NCBI RefSeq assembly: GCF_029024965.1
Contig: NZ_CP118982.1
Location: forward strand, 558,001-622,000
From: Staphylococcus equorum
GTDB taxonomy: Bacteria; Bacillota; Bacilli; Staphylococcales; Staphylococcaceae
Direction of reading: 5' to 3'
Length of the DNA stretch: 64,000 nucleotides
The notes below the pieces were generated by a model. The model saw nothing but the letters and a program-made list of their open reading frames with translations. It did no database searches and was not told where the DNA came from. Each line of letters opens with the position of its first letter. Within the stretch, counting starts at the first letter, position 1. This document shows positions 53,687 to 63,291 of this stretch, one piece after another. Made by a program: the position numbers and the translations under genes.

Positions 53687-54119
53687 GCGTGTTGTAGTGA
53701 TTGGCGCAGGTAAAGTTGCGTACAGAAAAGTACAACAGCTTATTAAGGAAGACATACAGTCGCTAGTTATTATAAGCAAAAAATTTTTACCGGAATTTTT
53801 TGAAATTGAATATCCTAAAATGAAGTTGTTTACGAAGTGCTATGACAGCGAAGATATTAAATATGCGGATATTATTTTTGCTGCAACAGATGACGAAGAT
53901 GTTAATCATCTAATTAAGCAAGATGCTAAGCGTTATCAACTTGTTAACCATATAGGTGATAAAGCGCAATCTGATTTTTACAACATGTGCGAAATAAAAT
54001 ACAAAGACATAAGTATTCATTTTAGATCAAATGGTACAAATCGTAGCGGAGTGAAACAACTATCAAAAGCGGTACAAGCATTTTTAAATGAAGAGTATGA
54101 GGAGGAAGACAATGTCTAA
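53655..54119 (+). CDS. sirC: Precorrin-2 dehydrogenase
   Basis: A 154-residue NAD-dependent dehydrogenase converting precorrin-2 to sirohydrochlorin. YPIQLNLSDKRVVVIGAGKVAYRKVQQLI carries the Rossmann glycine loop, ADIIFAATDDEDVNHLI follows and FRSNGTNRSGVKQLSKAVQ is typical of this family. The start is GTG 53655, seven bases after GAGGTG; a TTG six bases earlier is too close. It lies between sirB and nirB, overlapping both, so it supplies siroheme for NirB. Confidence 0.85.
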   Translation: MYPIQLNLSDKRVVVIGAGKVAYRKVQQLIKEDIQSLVIISKKFLPEFFEIEYPKMKLFTKCYDSEDIKYADIIFAATDDEDVNHLIKQDAKRYQLVNHIGDKAQSDFYNMCEIKYKDISIHFRSNGTNRSGVKQLSKAVQAFLNEEYEEEDNV

Positions 54120-55866
54120 AAAGCAGTTAGTAATGATTGGTAATGGCATGGCGGGCATACGCACGATTGAAGAAATATTAGAACGTGATGCACAGCAATA
54201 TAACATAACGATTATAGGTAAGGAACCATATCCAAATTACAATCGAATTATGTTATCAAATATATTGCAGAAAAAGATGACAGTGGATGAGACCATTATG
54301 AATCCATTTGAGTGGTATAAAGACAATGATATTCAGCTTATTACAAATGATCCAGTAGTAGAGGTTAATCGAGAACTTAAACAAGTGATTACAGCTGATG
54401 GCCTTAGATGTAATTATGATATTTGTATATTTGCTACTGGTTCGAGTGCCTTTGTATTACCTATACCAGGTGCATCTTTATCGAGTGTAATAGGTTGGAG
54501 AACGATTGAAGACACTGAGCGTATGATTGAAATTGCTAAAACAAAGCAGCGTGCTATCGTAATCGGCGGTGGTTTGCTGGGATTAGAATGTGCACGTGGA
54601 TTAATGGATCAAGGTATGGAAGTTACTGTGGTACATCTTGCTGAATGGCTTATGGAAATGCAATTAGATAAAAAGGCTGCAGATATGTTGAAAGCAGATT
54701 TAGAAGCACAAGGAATGCACTTTAAATTGCAGGCAAGTACACAAGAAATACTTGGACAAGAAGATGTTACCGGTGTTTTGTTAGCGGATGGTACAACATT
54801 AGCAGCAGATTTAGTGGTCATGGCAGTTGGTATTCGACCGTATACACAAGTTGCGCAGTCAAGTGGCTTAAAAGTGAATAGAGGCATTGTCGTTAATGAT
54901 TATATGCAAACGAGTGATGAAGCTATTTTTGCAGTTGGTGAATGTGCAGAACACAATGGTAAAGTATATGGATTAGTTGCGCCATTATATGAGCAGGGTA
55001 AAGTATTGGCAGACCATTTAACCGGTCGAGAAACAGAAGGCTATAGAGGTTCCACAACATTTACTTCTTTAAAAGTTTCGGGTTGTGATTTATATAGTGC
55101 TGGTCAAATTAAAGAAGATATAGATATCCAAGGTGTAGAGGTTTTTGACAGTGTTAATAAACATTATAAGAAAGTGTTTCTAAAAGATGAAAGTATTGTC
55201 GGAGCAGTCTTATATGGAGATATTGATGATGGTCCAAGATTTTTTAATATGATGAAAAAACAAGAACCATTAGAGGATTACACGATGGTTTCACTTATGC
55301 ATAAAGGCGGAGAAACGAGTGAAATAAGTATTGCCGACATGTCAGATGATGAGACAGTTTGTGGATGCAATGGTGTCAGCAAAGGAAAGATTGTGAGTGC
55401 AATTAATGAGCATGGTCTTACTAGTGTAGAAGCAGTCACAAAAGAAACAAAAGCTGGCAATTCATGTGGTAAGTGTAAAGGGCAAATTGGTCAGATTTTA
55501 GAGTATACATTAGGTGATGATTTTGTTGCTTCTAAACCATCTGGTATATGTGCATGTACTGAGCTCACGCGTGATCAAATTGTTACTCAGATAAGAGCAA
55601 AAGGATTGAAAACGTCTAAGGAAGTACGCTATGCACTCAATTTTAATGATAAGTCGGGTTGTCCAAAGTGTAGACCAGCTATTAATTATTATTTGAATAT
55701 GGTTTATCCATTTGAGCATAATGATGAAATTGAGTCACGTTTTGCAAATGAACGCTATCATGCCAACATTCAAAATGACGGTACATTTTCTGTGATTCCC
55801 CAAATGCGCGGTGGTGTTACGAATGCAGATCAGTTAATTCGGTTAGGAGAAGTTGCTAAAAAATAG
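54112..55866 (+). CDS. nirB: NirB N-terminal part: FAD/NADH and Fe-S domains
   Basis: The 584-residue product before the amber codon. It includes the FAD motif GNGMAGIRTIEEIL at residue 10, NADH motif VIGGGLLGLECARGL near 148, and two BFD-like [2Fe-2S] regions: VCGCNGVSKGK with GNSCGKCKGQIG, and ICACTELTRDQ with GCPKCRPAINYYL. These would take electrons from NADH but cannot reduce nitrite without the siroheme half. ATG 54112 follows GAGGAGGAAGAC inside the end of sirC. An earlier in-frame ATG at 54088 lies upstream of this site and is less likely. Confidence 0.75.
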   Translation: MSKKQLVMIGNGMAGIRTIEEILERDAQQYNITIIGKEPYPNYNRIMLSNILQKKMTVDETIMNPFEWYKDNDIQLITNDPVVEVNRELKQVITADGLRCNYDICIFATGSSAFVLPIPGASLSSVIGWRTIEDTERMIEIAKTKQRAIVIGGGLLGLECARGLMDQGMEVTVVHLAEWLMEMQLDKKAADMLKADLEAQGMHFKLQASTQEILGQEDVTGVLLADGTTLAADLVVMAVGIRPYTQVAQSSGLKVNRGIVVNDYMQTSDEAIFAVGECAEHNGKVYGLVAPLYEQGKVLADHLTGRETEGYRGSTTFTSLKVSGCDLYSAGQIKEDIDIQGVEVFDSVNKHYKKVFLKDESIVGAVLYGDIDDGPRFFNMMKKQEPLEDYTMVSLMHKGGETSEISIADMSDDETVCGCNGVSKGKIVSAINEHGLTSVEAVTKETKAGNSCGKCKGQIGQILEYTLGDDFVASKPSGICACTELTRDQIVTQIRAKGLKTSKEVRYALNFNDKSGCPKCRPAINYYLNMVYPFEHNDEIESRFANERYHANIQNDGTFSVIPQMRGGVTNADQLIRLGEVAKK

Positions 55867-55869
55867 GAT

Positions 55870-56517
55870 GTGCCATTAGTGAAAGTGACAGGTTCTCAAC
55901 GTATAGGGTTGTATGGTGTTAAAAAAGAATTACTACCACAAATATGGTCAGATTTAGGTATGCGTTCAGCTTCAGCATATGCGAAAAAGACACGCTCAGT
56001 TAAAAGTTGTGTAGGTAAGGAATTTTGCCGATTTGGTACGCAATATACTACGCAATTAGGTATTCGTTTAGAAAAGACATTCGAACACATCGACACGCCA
56101 CATAAGTTTAAAATGGGTGTCTCTGGTTGTCCAAGAAGCTGTGTAGAATCTGGTGTTAAAGACTTTGGTGTTATCAGCGTTGAAAATGGCTTTCAAATTT
56201 ATATTGGGGGCAATGGCGGTACGGACGTAACAAAGGGTTTACATTTAACTACCGTTGAAACAGAAGATGAGGTCATTAAATTATGTGGTGCGATGATGCA
56301 ATATTACAGAGAGACTGGTATTTATGCAGAACGTACTGCACCGTGGATACAGCGATTAGGTTTTGAAAAAGTTAAAGCAGTTTTATTAAATCAAGAAAGA
56401 CAAGACGATTTGTTCAATCGTATTTTGGAAGCGAAAAAAGCTATAGAAGCTGAACCATGGTCACACATTATAAATAATGAAGTAGCACAAAAAATATTTG
56501 AAGTGGAGAAAGTTTAA
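55870..56517 (+). CDS. nirB: NirB C-terminal part: siroheme/4Fe-4S domain
   Basis: The frame after the amber codon. If restarted at GTG 55870 it gives about 215 residues covering the sulfite/nitrite reductase ferredoxin half-domain and the siroheme-[4Fe-4S] site: SCVGKEFCRFG and SGCPRSCVES supply the four Cys ligands. No ribosome site precedes the GTG; only restarting after the stop four bases away could translate it. Alone it lacks an electron-input domain. All ligands are intact, so the nonsense change looks recent. The stop lies two bases before nirD. Confidence 0.6.
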   Translation: MPLVKVTGSQRIGLYGVKKELLPQIWSDLGMRSASAYAKKTRSVKSCVGKEFCRFGTQYTTQLGIRLEKTFEHIDTPHKFKMGVSGCPRSCVESGVKDFGVISVENGFQIYIGGNGGTDVTKGLHLTTVETEDEVIKLCGAMMQYYRETGIYAERTAPWIQRLGFEKVKAVLLNQERQDDLFNRILEAKKAIEAEPWSHIINNEVAQKIFEVEKV

Positions 56518-56519
56518 TT

Positions 56520-56834
56520 ATGAAAGCATTAGAAAAAATAAAAGTAGCAACGGTCGATGAGCTTGTTCCTTTAGTTGGCAAAAAGGTAATCATAAACGAT
56601 ATCGAAATTGGTTTATTTTTAACAGAATCAGGTGAAATACACGCAGTTCATAATGTATGTCCTCATAAACAGGGACCACTTTCAGAAGGTACGGTAAGCG
56701 GTGAATTTGTATATTGTCCTTTGCATGATCAAAAAATAGATTTGAAAACGGGACTCGTTCAGTCACCAGATACTGGATGTGTGGATGTTTACGATGTAGA
56801 AATTCATAATGGAGCTGTATATATATGCCATTAA
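56520..56834 (+). CDS. nirD: Nitrite reductase small subunit
   Basis: A 104-residue Rieske-type [2Fe-2S] protein, partner of NirB. The cluster ligands are Cys47 and His49 in VCPHKQGPL and Cys66 and His69 in YCPLHDQKIDLKTG, the standard C-x-H and C-x2-H pair. It starts two bases after the nirB stop and overlaps cobA by ten bases. If NirB is broken, this subunit has no partner. Confidence 0.92.
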   Translation: MKALEKIKVATVDELVPLVGKKVIINDIEIGLFLTESGEIHAVHNVCPHKQGPLSEGTVSGEFVYCPLHDQKIDLKTGLVQSPDTGCVDVYDVEIHNGAVYICH

Positions 56835-57772
56835 ACACTTATGGCAAGGTATATCTCGTAGGTGCTGGACCTGGGCAGCCTGAATTATTAACAAGAAAGG
56901 CCGAGCGTCTTATTCGAAGTGCAGATATCATTTTGTATGACAGATTAGTCAATCCGTTCATTTTACAATTAGTAAGACCAGAAATTGAAATAATAAATGT
57001 GGGTAAGGAAGCATACCGTAAGCATATTCAACAAAAAGTTATAAATGAAAAATTAATTTCAGCTGCAAAGCACCATAAATGTGTTGTTAGATTAAAGGGT
57101 GGGGATCCTGCAATTTTTGGTAGAGTCCATGAAGAGGTTGTTACATTGTCACAAGCCGGTATTGATTTTGAAGTTGTACCAGGTATTACAACAGCGAGTG
57201 CTGCTGTGGCCTCAGTAGGTTTAGGATTAACAATTCGTAATGTCGCCCAAAGTGTCACTTTTACGACAGGGCATCTGAATAAAAATAGTCAGCAGCAAGT
57301 TGATGTTACAGCACTTATAAACGGGGGGACGTTAGCTATTTATATGGGTGTGAAGCGGTTGAGTGAAATTATGAATGATATATATCAGACTATACAAGTA
57401 GATTATCCAGTATTGCTCATATTTAATGTTTCTTCTTTTAATGAAAAACACATCATAGGTACGGTAACTACAATTGCGGAGCAGGTTTCTGATGATTTAG
57501 AACAAATATCACCTGGCATAGTGATTGTAGGTGATATGGCAGCTTATGAAAATATTAAAAGCACCTTGAAAAAATGTACTAGTAAGAAACATTTAATTTC
57601 TGGACCCCGTTTACAGGCAATTGAGCAAGCATTTGATATCTATGAAAACGGTGGATGGTGCTTAATTAACCCTGATGAAAAGCATGAACTTCATCACAGC
57701 CAACAGTTGTTTATAGAACAACAATTAATGCAGCATTTTGATGAGAAAATTCACTCTAAGGATATAAAATAA
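56825..57772 (+). CDS. cobA: Uroporphyrinogen-III C-methyltransferase
   Basis: A 315-residue SUMT enzyme (also called NasF) that methylates uroporphyrinogen III to precorrin-2 using S-adenosylmethionine. YLVGAGPGQPELLTRKAERLI is the N-terminal motif, VRLKGGDPAIFGRVHEE and VVPGITTASAA line the SAM pocket. The last 60 residues (after ISGPRLQ) exceed the usual 250-residue core; such tails occur in staphylococcal versions. It ends the sirB-sirC-nirB-nirD-cobA operon, which thus carries the siroheme pathway from uroporphyrinogen III. Confidence 0.92.
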   Translation: MPLNTYGKVYLVGAGPGQPELLTRKAERLIRSADIILYDRLVNPFILQLVRPEIEIINVGKEAYRKHIQQKVINEKLISAAKHHKCVVRLKGGDPAIFGRVHEEVVTLSQAGIDFEVVPGITTASAAVASVGLGLTIRNVAQSVTFTTGHLNKNSQQQVDVTALINGGTLAIYMGVKRLSEIMNDIYQTIQVDYPVLLIFNVSSFNEKHIIGTVTTIAEQVSDDLEQISPGIVIVGDMAAYENIKSTLKKCTSKKHLISGPRLQAIEQAFDIYENGGWCLINPDEKHELHHSQQLFIEQQLMQHFDEKIHSKDIK

Positions 57773-57807
57773 GATGATTTCAGAAGATAATTGATAACCC
57801 CAAAGTA

Positions 57808-57853
57808 TAAAAAAGATGATTTCTATTGTAGTGAATAGAGATCATCTTTTTTA
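57808..57853 (+). terminator. Terminator after cobA
   Basis: AAAAAGATGAT and ATCATCTTTTTT with an inner CTATT/AATAG stem. Confidence 0.85.
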
Positions 57854-57925
57854 TATTTATAGGACATTAAATTACTTTTGCTCATGAGTGTGTACTTAAA
57901 AACTAAGGGTATTTCCACCGCTTAT

Positions 57926-57939
57926 TAGGTGATTCCCTA
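57926..57939 (+). promoter_or_regulatory. NreC-like box before narG
   Basis: TAGGT-GATT-CCCTA differs from TAGGG-N4-CCCTA at one base. It lies just upstream of the likely -35 region of narG, fitting activation by NreC of the oxygen- and nitrate-sensing NreABC system. Confidence 0.65.
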
Positions 57940-57950
57940 ATATTTGAAAT

Positions 57951-57968
57951 TTGTGAAAAAATGTACAA
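57951..57968 (+). promoter_or_regulatory. Rex-like box over the narG promoter
   Basis: TTGTGAA-AAAA-TGTACAA matches the Rex consensus TTGTGAA-N4-TTCACAA at 12 of 14 defined positions. It overlaps the probable -10 TACAAT at 57964-57969, where Rex would repress when NADH is low. Confidence 0.55.
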
Positions 57969-58049
57969 TTTAGTTAAGCAGTGAATGAAGTGAACCATAG
58001 AATCCTACTTTAAAAATTTTACTGGCAATGATCTGAGAGGGTGTTTTCA

Positions 58050-61000
58050 ATGAAAAAATTTGGATTAAGCTTTTTTAAGCCGACAGAAAAATTTAATGGT
58101 GACTGGTCGGTCTTAGAAAGTAAGAGTCGGGAATGGGAGAAAATGTATAGAGAAAGATGGAGTCATGACAAAGTAGTTAGAACGACTCATGGTGTGAATT
58201 GCACAGGTTCTTGCTCATGGAAAGTATTTGTTAAAAATGGTGTGATTACATGGGAAAATCAACAAACAGACTATCCAAGTTGTGGGCCTGATATGCCTGA
58301 ATTTGAACCTAGAGGTTGCCCACGTGGTGCTTCATTTTCTTGGTATGAATATAGTCCTTTAAGAATTCGGTATCCATATATCCGTAAAAAGTTGTGGGAA
58401 CTTTGGGTAGAAGCCCTAGAAACTCATGATAATAATACGATAGAAGCTTGGGCATCTATCGTAGAAGATGAGGAAAAAGCAAAATTATATAAACAAGCAC
58501 GAGGCAAAGGTGGATTAGTGAGAACGAATTGGAAAGACGTAGGGAAACTCATATCTGCTCAAATTATTTATACTATCAAAAAATTTGGTCCAGATAGAAT
58601 AGCTGGTTTTACCCCGATACCTGCTATGTCTATGTTGAGTTATGCTTCTGGTGCACGATTTGTGAGTTTACTTGGTGGAGAAATGCTGAGTTTTTATGAT
58701 TGGTATGCAGATTTACCACCTGCTTCACCTCAAATTTGGGGTGAACAAACCGACGTGCCTGAATCAAGTGATTGGTATAACGCATCTTACATTATGATGT
58801 GGGGTTCTAATGTACCGATGACTCGTACCCCAGACGCACACTTTATGACTGAAGTTCGATATAAAGGAACGAAAGTGGTGTCAATTGCACCTGATTATGC
58901 AGAGAATGTGAAATTTGCAGACAATTGGTTAGCACCACATCCTGGTTCTGATGCAGCACTTGCCCAAGCGATGACGCATGTCATACTGCAAGAACATTAC
59001 GTTAATCAACCCAATGCGCATTTTATAAATTATTCAAAACAATATACGGATATGCCATTTATTATCATGTTAGATAAAGATGAAAATGGTTTTAAAGCAG
59101 GTCGTTTCTTAAGAGCAAATGACTTAGGCGAAACAGTAGAGCATAGTGAATGGAAGCCTGTCATTTTTGATAAAATCACCCAGAACTTAACGGTTCCAAA
59201 TGGCACAATGGGACAACGTTGGGAAAAAGATAAACAATGGAATTTAAAATTAGAAAATGAAGACGGTAGTAAAATTGACCCGGCACTGAGTCTTGCAGAA
59301 GATCATTTTGAATTAGAAAAAATACAATTTCCATATTTCAATAATGAGGGCAATGGTATTTTTGAACGACCAATTGCGGTTAAAAAAATTACTCTAGCAA
59401 ATGGAAAAGAACAATATATAACGACAGTTTATGATTTAATGACAAGTCAATATGGCATAAAAAGATTTAATCATGAATTAGAAGCGAAGGACTATAAAGA
59501 TGCAAATTCATATTATACACCTGCATGGCAAGAAAAAGTGACAGGTGTGAAACAAGATGTGGTTACGCAAGTGGCACGTGAATTTGCGCAAAATGCAATT
59601 GATACAAAGGGTAAATCGATGATCATTATGGGTGCAGGTATTAACCATTGGTTTAACTCAGATACGATATACCGTTCTATCTTGAATTTAGTATTACTAT
59701 GTGGCTGTCAGGGTGTGAATGGTGGCGGATGGGCGCATTATGTTGGCCAAGAAAAATGTAGACCCATTGAAGGGTGGAATACACTTGCATTCGCCAAAGA
59801 TTGGCAAGGACCACCAAGATTACAAAATGGCACGAGTTGGTTCTATTTTGCGACAGATCAGTGGAAATATGAAGAATCTAATGTGGATAGTATAAAATCC
59901 CCATTAGCTGAGAATATTAAGCACCAACATCCAGCAGATTATAATGTGCTAGCAGCCAGATTAGGTTGGTTGCCTTCGTATCCACAATTTAATAAAAATA
60001 GTTTGTCATTTGGTGAAGCAGCAAGAGAGGCAAATGAATTTAATAATGAAGCGATTTTAAAACGTGCAGTAGATTCTGTGAAATCGAGAGATACAGAGTT
60101 TGCGATTGAAGATCCTGATTTGAAAAAGAATCATCCTAAAACGTTATTCCTCTGGCGTTCTAATTTAATATCTAGTTCTGCGAAAGGGCAAGAGTATTTT
60201 ATGAAACATTTACTCGGTGCAAAGTCTGGACTATTGGCAGAACCGAATGAAGAAGTGAAACCAGAAGAGATTCAATGGAGAGATGACACTGAAGGCAAGT
60301 TAGATTTACTTGTGTCACTAGATTTTAGAATGACTTCGACACCACTTTACTCAGACATTGTCTTGCCAGCTGCGACATGGTATGAGAAGCATGACTTATC
60401 ATCTACGGATATGCATCCTTTTGTACATCCATTTAATCCGGCGATTGATCCTTTATGGGAATCACGTTCAGATTGGGATATTTTCAAATCGTTAAGTAAA
60501 GAAGTGTCAGAAAATGCGAAAAAACACCTTACAGGCGTATACAAAGATGTCGTAACTACACCTTTAGCTCATGATACGCAACAAGAAATATCGAATGTGA
60601 ACGGTATTGTAAAAGACTGGACTAAAGGTGAAGTAGAAGCTATTCCTGGTAAGACAATGCCAAGCTTCACAGTTGTTGATAGAGATTATACAAAAATATT
60701 TGATAAATATGTCACACTCGGGCCTTTATTAGAAAAAGCTAAAGTGGGTGCTCATGGTGTGAGTTTTACAGTGTCAGAACAATATGAAGAGCTGAAACAT
60801 ATGGTCGGTACTTGGAATGATGACAAAGAAGATTCAGTGAGAAACGGTAGACCTAGAATAGATACTGCAAGACGTGCAGCAGATGCTGTATTGAATTTAT
60901 CTTCAGCTACAAATGGCAAATTATCACAAAAATCTTATGAAGATTTAGAACAACAAACAGGCATGCCATTAAAAGATATTTCTAGTGAACGTGCATCAGA

Positions 61001-61733
61001 AAAAATAACGTTTTTAAATATGACGGCCCAACCAAGAGAAGTTATTCCAACTGCAGTGTTTCCTGGTTCAAATAAAAATGGACAGCGTTATTCACCTTTT
61101 ACAACAAATATTGAACGTTTAGTACCATTTAGAACATTAACAGGACGTCAAAGTTATTATATTGATCATGAAATATTCCAACAATTTGGAGAAAACTTAC
61201 CTGTCTATAAACCAACTTTACCGCCAATGGTATTTGGGACAAGGGATAAGCATGTCTCGATGGATGATCAAACACTCGTATTACGCTACTTAACCCCACA
61301 TGGTAAATGGAATATCCATTCTACTTATCAAGACAACCAACATATGTTGACACTGTTTAGAGGTGGTCCAACGGTTTGGATTTCAAAAGAGGATGCAAAA
61401 GCACATGATATTGCAGACAATCAATGGTTAGAAGTTTACAACAGAAACGGAGTAGTAACTGCTCGAGCAGTTGTGTCACACCGTATGCCAAGAGGAACGA
61501 TGTTTATGTATCACGCTCAAGATAAGCATATTGAAACTCCAGGTTCTGAAATTACAGAAACAAGAGGTGGTTCTCATAATGCACCAACACGAATACATTT
61601 AAAGCCAACACAACTTGTAGGTGGTTATGCACAAATCAGTTATCACTTTAATTATTATGGTCCTATTGGAAATCAAAGAGATGTTTATGTAGCTGTTAGA
61701 AAACTGAAGGAGGTTGACTGGCTTGAAGATTAA
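58050..61733 (+). CDS. narG: Respiratory nitrate reductase alpha subunit
   Basis: Catalytic molybdenum subunit of the membrane-bound nitrate reductase, 1227 residues, the normal length. The first iron-sulfur cluster is held by His47, Cys51, Cys55 and Cys90 (HGVNCTGSCSW and RGCPRG), and SFYDWYADLPPASPQ near residue 213 carries the Asp that binds molybdenum. The start is ATG 58050, eight bases after GAGGG; an in-frame GTG at 58041 overlaps that site. It heads narGHJI and overlaps narH. NreC- and Rex-like boxes precede it. Confidence 0.96.
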   Translation: MKKFGLSFFKPTEKFNGDWSVLESKSREWEKMYRERWSHDKVVRTTHGVNCTGSCSWKVFVKNGVITWENQQTDYPSCGPDMPEFEPRGCPRGASFSWYEYSPLRIRYPYIRKKLWELWVEALETHDNNTIEAWASIVEDEEKAKLYKQARGKGGLVRTNWKDVGKLISAQIIYTIKKFGPDRIAGFTPIPAMSMLSYASGARFVSLLGGEMLSFYDWYADLPPASPQIWGEQTDVPESSDWYNASYIMMWGSNVPMTRTPDAHFMTEVRYKGTKVVSIAPDYAENVKFADNWLAPHPGSDAALAQAMTHVILQEHYVNQPNAHFINYSKQYTDMPFIIMLDKDENGFKAGRFLRANDLGETVEHSEWKPVIFDKITQNLTVPNGTMGQRWEKDKQWNLKLENEDGSKIDPALSLAEDHFELEKIQFPYFNNEGNGIFERPIAVKKITLANGKEQYITTVYDLMTSQYGIKRFNHELEAKDYKDANSYYTPAWQEKVTGVKQDVVTQVAREFAQNAIDTKGKSMIIMGAGINHWFNSDTIYRSILNLVLLCGCQGVNGGGWAHYVGQEKCRPIEGWNTLAFAKDWQGPPRLQNGTSWFYFATDQWKYEESNVDSIKSPLAENIKHQHPADYNVLAARLGWLPSYPQFNKNSLSFGEAAREANEFNNEAILKRAVDSVKSRDTEFAIEDPDLKKNHPKTLFLWRSNLISSSAKGQEYFMKHLLGAKSGLLAEPNEEVKPEEIQWRDDTEGKLDLLVSLDFRMTSTPLYSDIVLPAATWYEKHDLSSTDMHPFVHPFNPAIDPLWESRSDWDIFKSLSKEVSENAKKHLTGVYKDVVTTPLAHDTQQEISNVNGIVKDWTKGEVEAIPGKTMPSFTVVDRDYTKIFDKYVTLGPLLEKAKVGAHGVSFTVSEQYEELKHMVGTWNDDKEDSVRNGRPRIDTARRAADAVLNLSSATNGKLSQKSYEDLEQQTGMPLKDISSERASEKITFLNMTAQPREVIPTAVFPGSNKNGQRYSPFTTNIERLVPFRTLTGRQSYYIDHEIFQQFGENLPVYKPTLPPMVFGTRDKHVSMDDQTLVLRYLTPHGKWNIHSTYQDNQHMLTLFRGGPTVWISKEDAKAHDIADNQWLEVYNRNGVVTARAVVSHRMPRGTMFMYHAQDKHIETPGSEITETRGGSHNAPTRIHLKPTQLVGGYAQISYHFNYYGPIGNQRDVYVAVRKLKEVDWLED

Positions 61734-63291
61734 AGCACAGATCGCAATGGTATTAAACTTAGATAAATGTATAGGTTGTCATACTTGTAGTGTCACTTGT
61801 AAGAGTACATGGACAAACCGACCCGGAGCTGAATATATGTGGTTTAACAATGTAGAAACTAAGCCAGGTATTGGCTACCCCAAAAGATGGGAAGACCAAG
61901 AACAGTATAAAGGTGGATGGTACTTAAATAAAAAAGGAAAACTAGAACTTAAATCTGGTAGTAAATGGTCAAAAATAGCATTAGGGAAAATATTTTATAA
62001 TCCTGATATGCCAGTGATTAAAGATTACTATGAGCCGTGGACTTATAATTATGAACACCTTACGACAGCTAAAGCAGGTAATCATTCGCCAGTCGCTAAA
62101 GCACATTCTCTAATATCAGGTGAGAAATTAGATTTGAATTGGGGACCTAACTGGGAAGATGATTTAGCAGGGGGGCACGTTACTGGACCAGAAGACCCTA
62201 ATATTCAACGTATTGAAGAAGATATTAAATTTAAATTCGATGAAACCTTTATGATGTATCTACCAAGATTATGCGAGCATTGTTTGAACCCGAGTTGTGT
62301 TGCTTCATGTCCTTCTGGTGCAATGTATAAACGAGACGAAGATGGTATTGTGCTAGTCGATCAAGAGGCTTGTCGTGGTTGGAGATATTGTATGACAGGT
62401 TGCCCATATAAAAAAGTTTATTTTAACTGGAAAACCAATAAAGCAGAGAAGTGTACATTTTGTTTCCCACGTATTGAAGCAGGCACGCCTACAGTATGTT
62501 CTGAAACGTGTACTGGTCGTATGAGATATTTAGGTGTTTTACTATACGATGCCGACAGAGTTGAAGAAGCGGCTAGTGCAGAAAAAGAACAAGATTTATA
62601 TGAAAAACAACTCGATTTATTCTTAAATCCATATGATGAATCAGTGATTGAACAAGCACAAAAAGATGGTGTTTCAATGGAATGGATTGAGGCAGCTCAA
62701 AATTCACCAGTTTACAAACTCGCTATTGAATATAAACTTGCGTTTCCATTGCATCCTGAATATCGCACTATGCCAATGGTTTGGTATTGTCCACCATTGA
62801 GTCCAATTATGAGTTATTTTGAAGGACAAACGGCAACAGATGCAAATAGAAATCCTGATATGATATTCCCAGCAATTGAAGAAATGAGATTACCAATTCA
62901 ATATTTAGCAAATTTATTTACTGCTGGAGATACAGAATCAATTAAAATAGCGTTACAACGTATGGCAATTATGAGAAGTTATATGCGTGCAGAAGTGACA
63001 AACAAACCATTTGATACTGATAAATTATCAAGACTTGGATTAACTGAACGCCAAACAAAAGATATGTATCGTTTGTTAGCTATAGCGAAATATGAGGATC
63101 GCTTTGTAATTCCAACATCTCATAAAGAAGACTATATAGATACGTATCGTGCTCAAGGTAGCCAAGGTTATGGTGGAGAATACTTCGGTTCTAATTGTGA
63201 AGGATGTGGTGTTCCTGTGGGTACAGCATCTGAAAAATCAGGACAAGAGATATACAACGAAAATTTCTATGGAGGGATTTTCCGTGATTAA
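61723..63291 (+). CDS. narH: Respiratory nitrate reductase beta subunit
   Basis: Electron-transfer subunit with four iron-sulfur clusters, 522 residues. The Cys groups are CIGCHTCSVTC (residues 16-26), CEHCLNPSCVASCPSGA near 186, CRGWRYCMTGC near 219 (the Trp in place of a Cys marks the 3Fe-4S cluster) and CTFCFPRI with CSETC near 245-265. The start is TTG 61723, nine bases after AGGAGG, overlapping narG by 11 bases. Its own end overlaps narJ by eight bases. Confidence 0.94.
   Translation: MKIKAQIAMVLNLDKCIGCHTCSVTCKSTWTNRPGAEYMWFNNVETKPGIGYPKRWEDQEQYKGGWYLNKKGKLELKSGSKWSKIALGKIFYNPDMPVIKDYYEPWTYNYEHLTTAKAGNHSPVAKAHSLISGEKLDLNWGPNWEDDLAGGHVTGPEDPNIQRIEEDIKFKFDETFMMYLPRLCEHCLNPSCVASCPSGAMYKRDEDGIVLVDQEACRGWRYCMTGCPYKKVYFNWKTNKAEKCTFCFPRIEAGTPTVCSETCTGRMRYLGVLLYDADRVEEAASAEKEQDLYEKQLDLFLNPYDESVIEQAQKDGVSMEWIEAAQNSPVYKLAIEYKLAFPLHPEYRTMPMVWYCPPLSPIMSYFEGQTATDANRNPDMIFPAIEEMRLPIQYLANLFTAGDTESIKIALQRMAIMRSYMRAEVTNKPFDTDKLSRLGLTERQTKDMYRLLAIAKYEDRFVIPTSHKEDYIDTYRAQGSQGYGGEYFGSNCEGCGVPVGTASEKSGQEIYNENFYGGIFRD

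Larger units (their letters stand above)
54112..56517 (+). pseudogene. nirB: nirB interrupted by an in-frame amber codon
   Basis: The nitrite reductase large subunit gene is split by TAG at 55864-55866. Upstream are 584 codons, downstream 216 codons in the same frame with no indel; with the amber counted as one residue this gives 801, the usual NirB length in staphylococci. The break lies in GEVAKK-stop-DVPLVKVTGSQRIG, where relatives, as I recall, carry Tyr. A single third-base change of TAT or TAC would produce TAG. Full-length NirB reduces nitrite to ammonium with NADH. Neighbours look intact. Two polypeptides, readthrough or suppression remain possible. Confidence 0.8.

Noticed and set aside
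54112..56517. A frameshift or programmed frameshift in nirB
   Set aside because: The frames before and after the stop are identical (55864, 55867, 55870 in step), so only a substitution is needed. I saw no slippery sequence.
63149..63283. Extra N-terminal part of narJ inside narH
   Set aside because: It overlaps narH in another frame, and a GTG with an ideally placed GGAGGG at 63284 gives the usual 191-residue NarJ.
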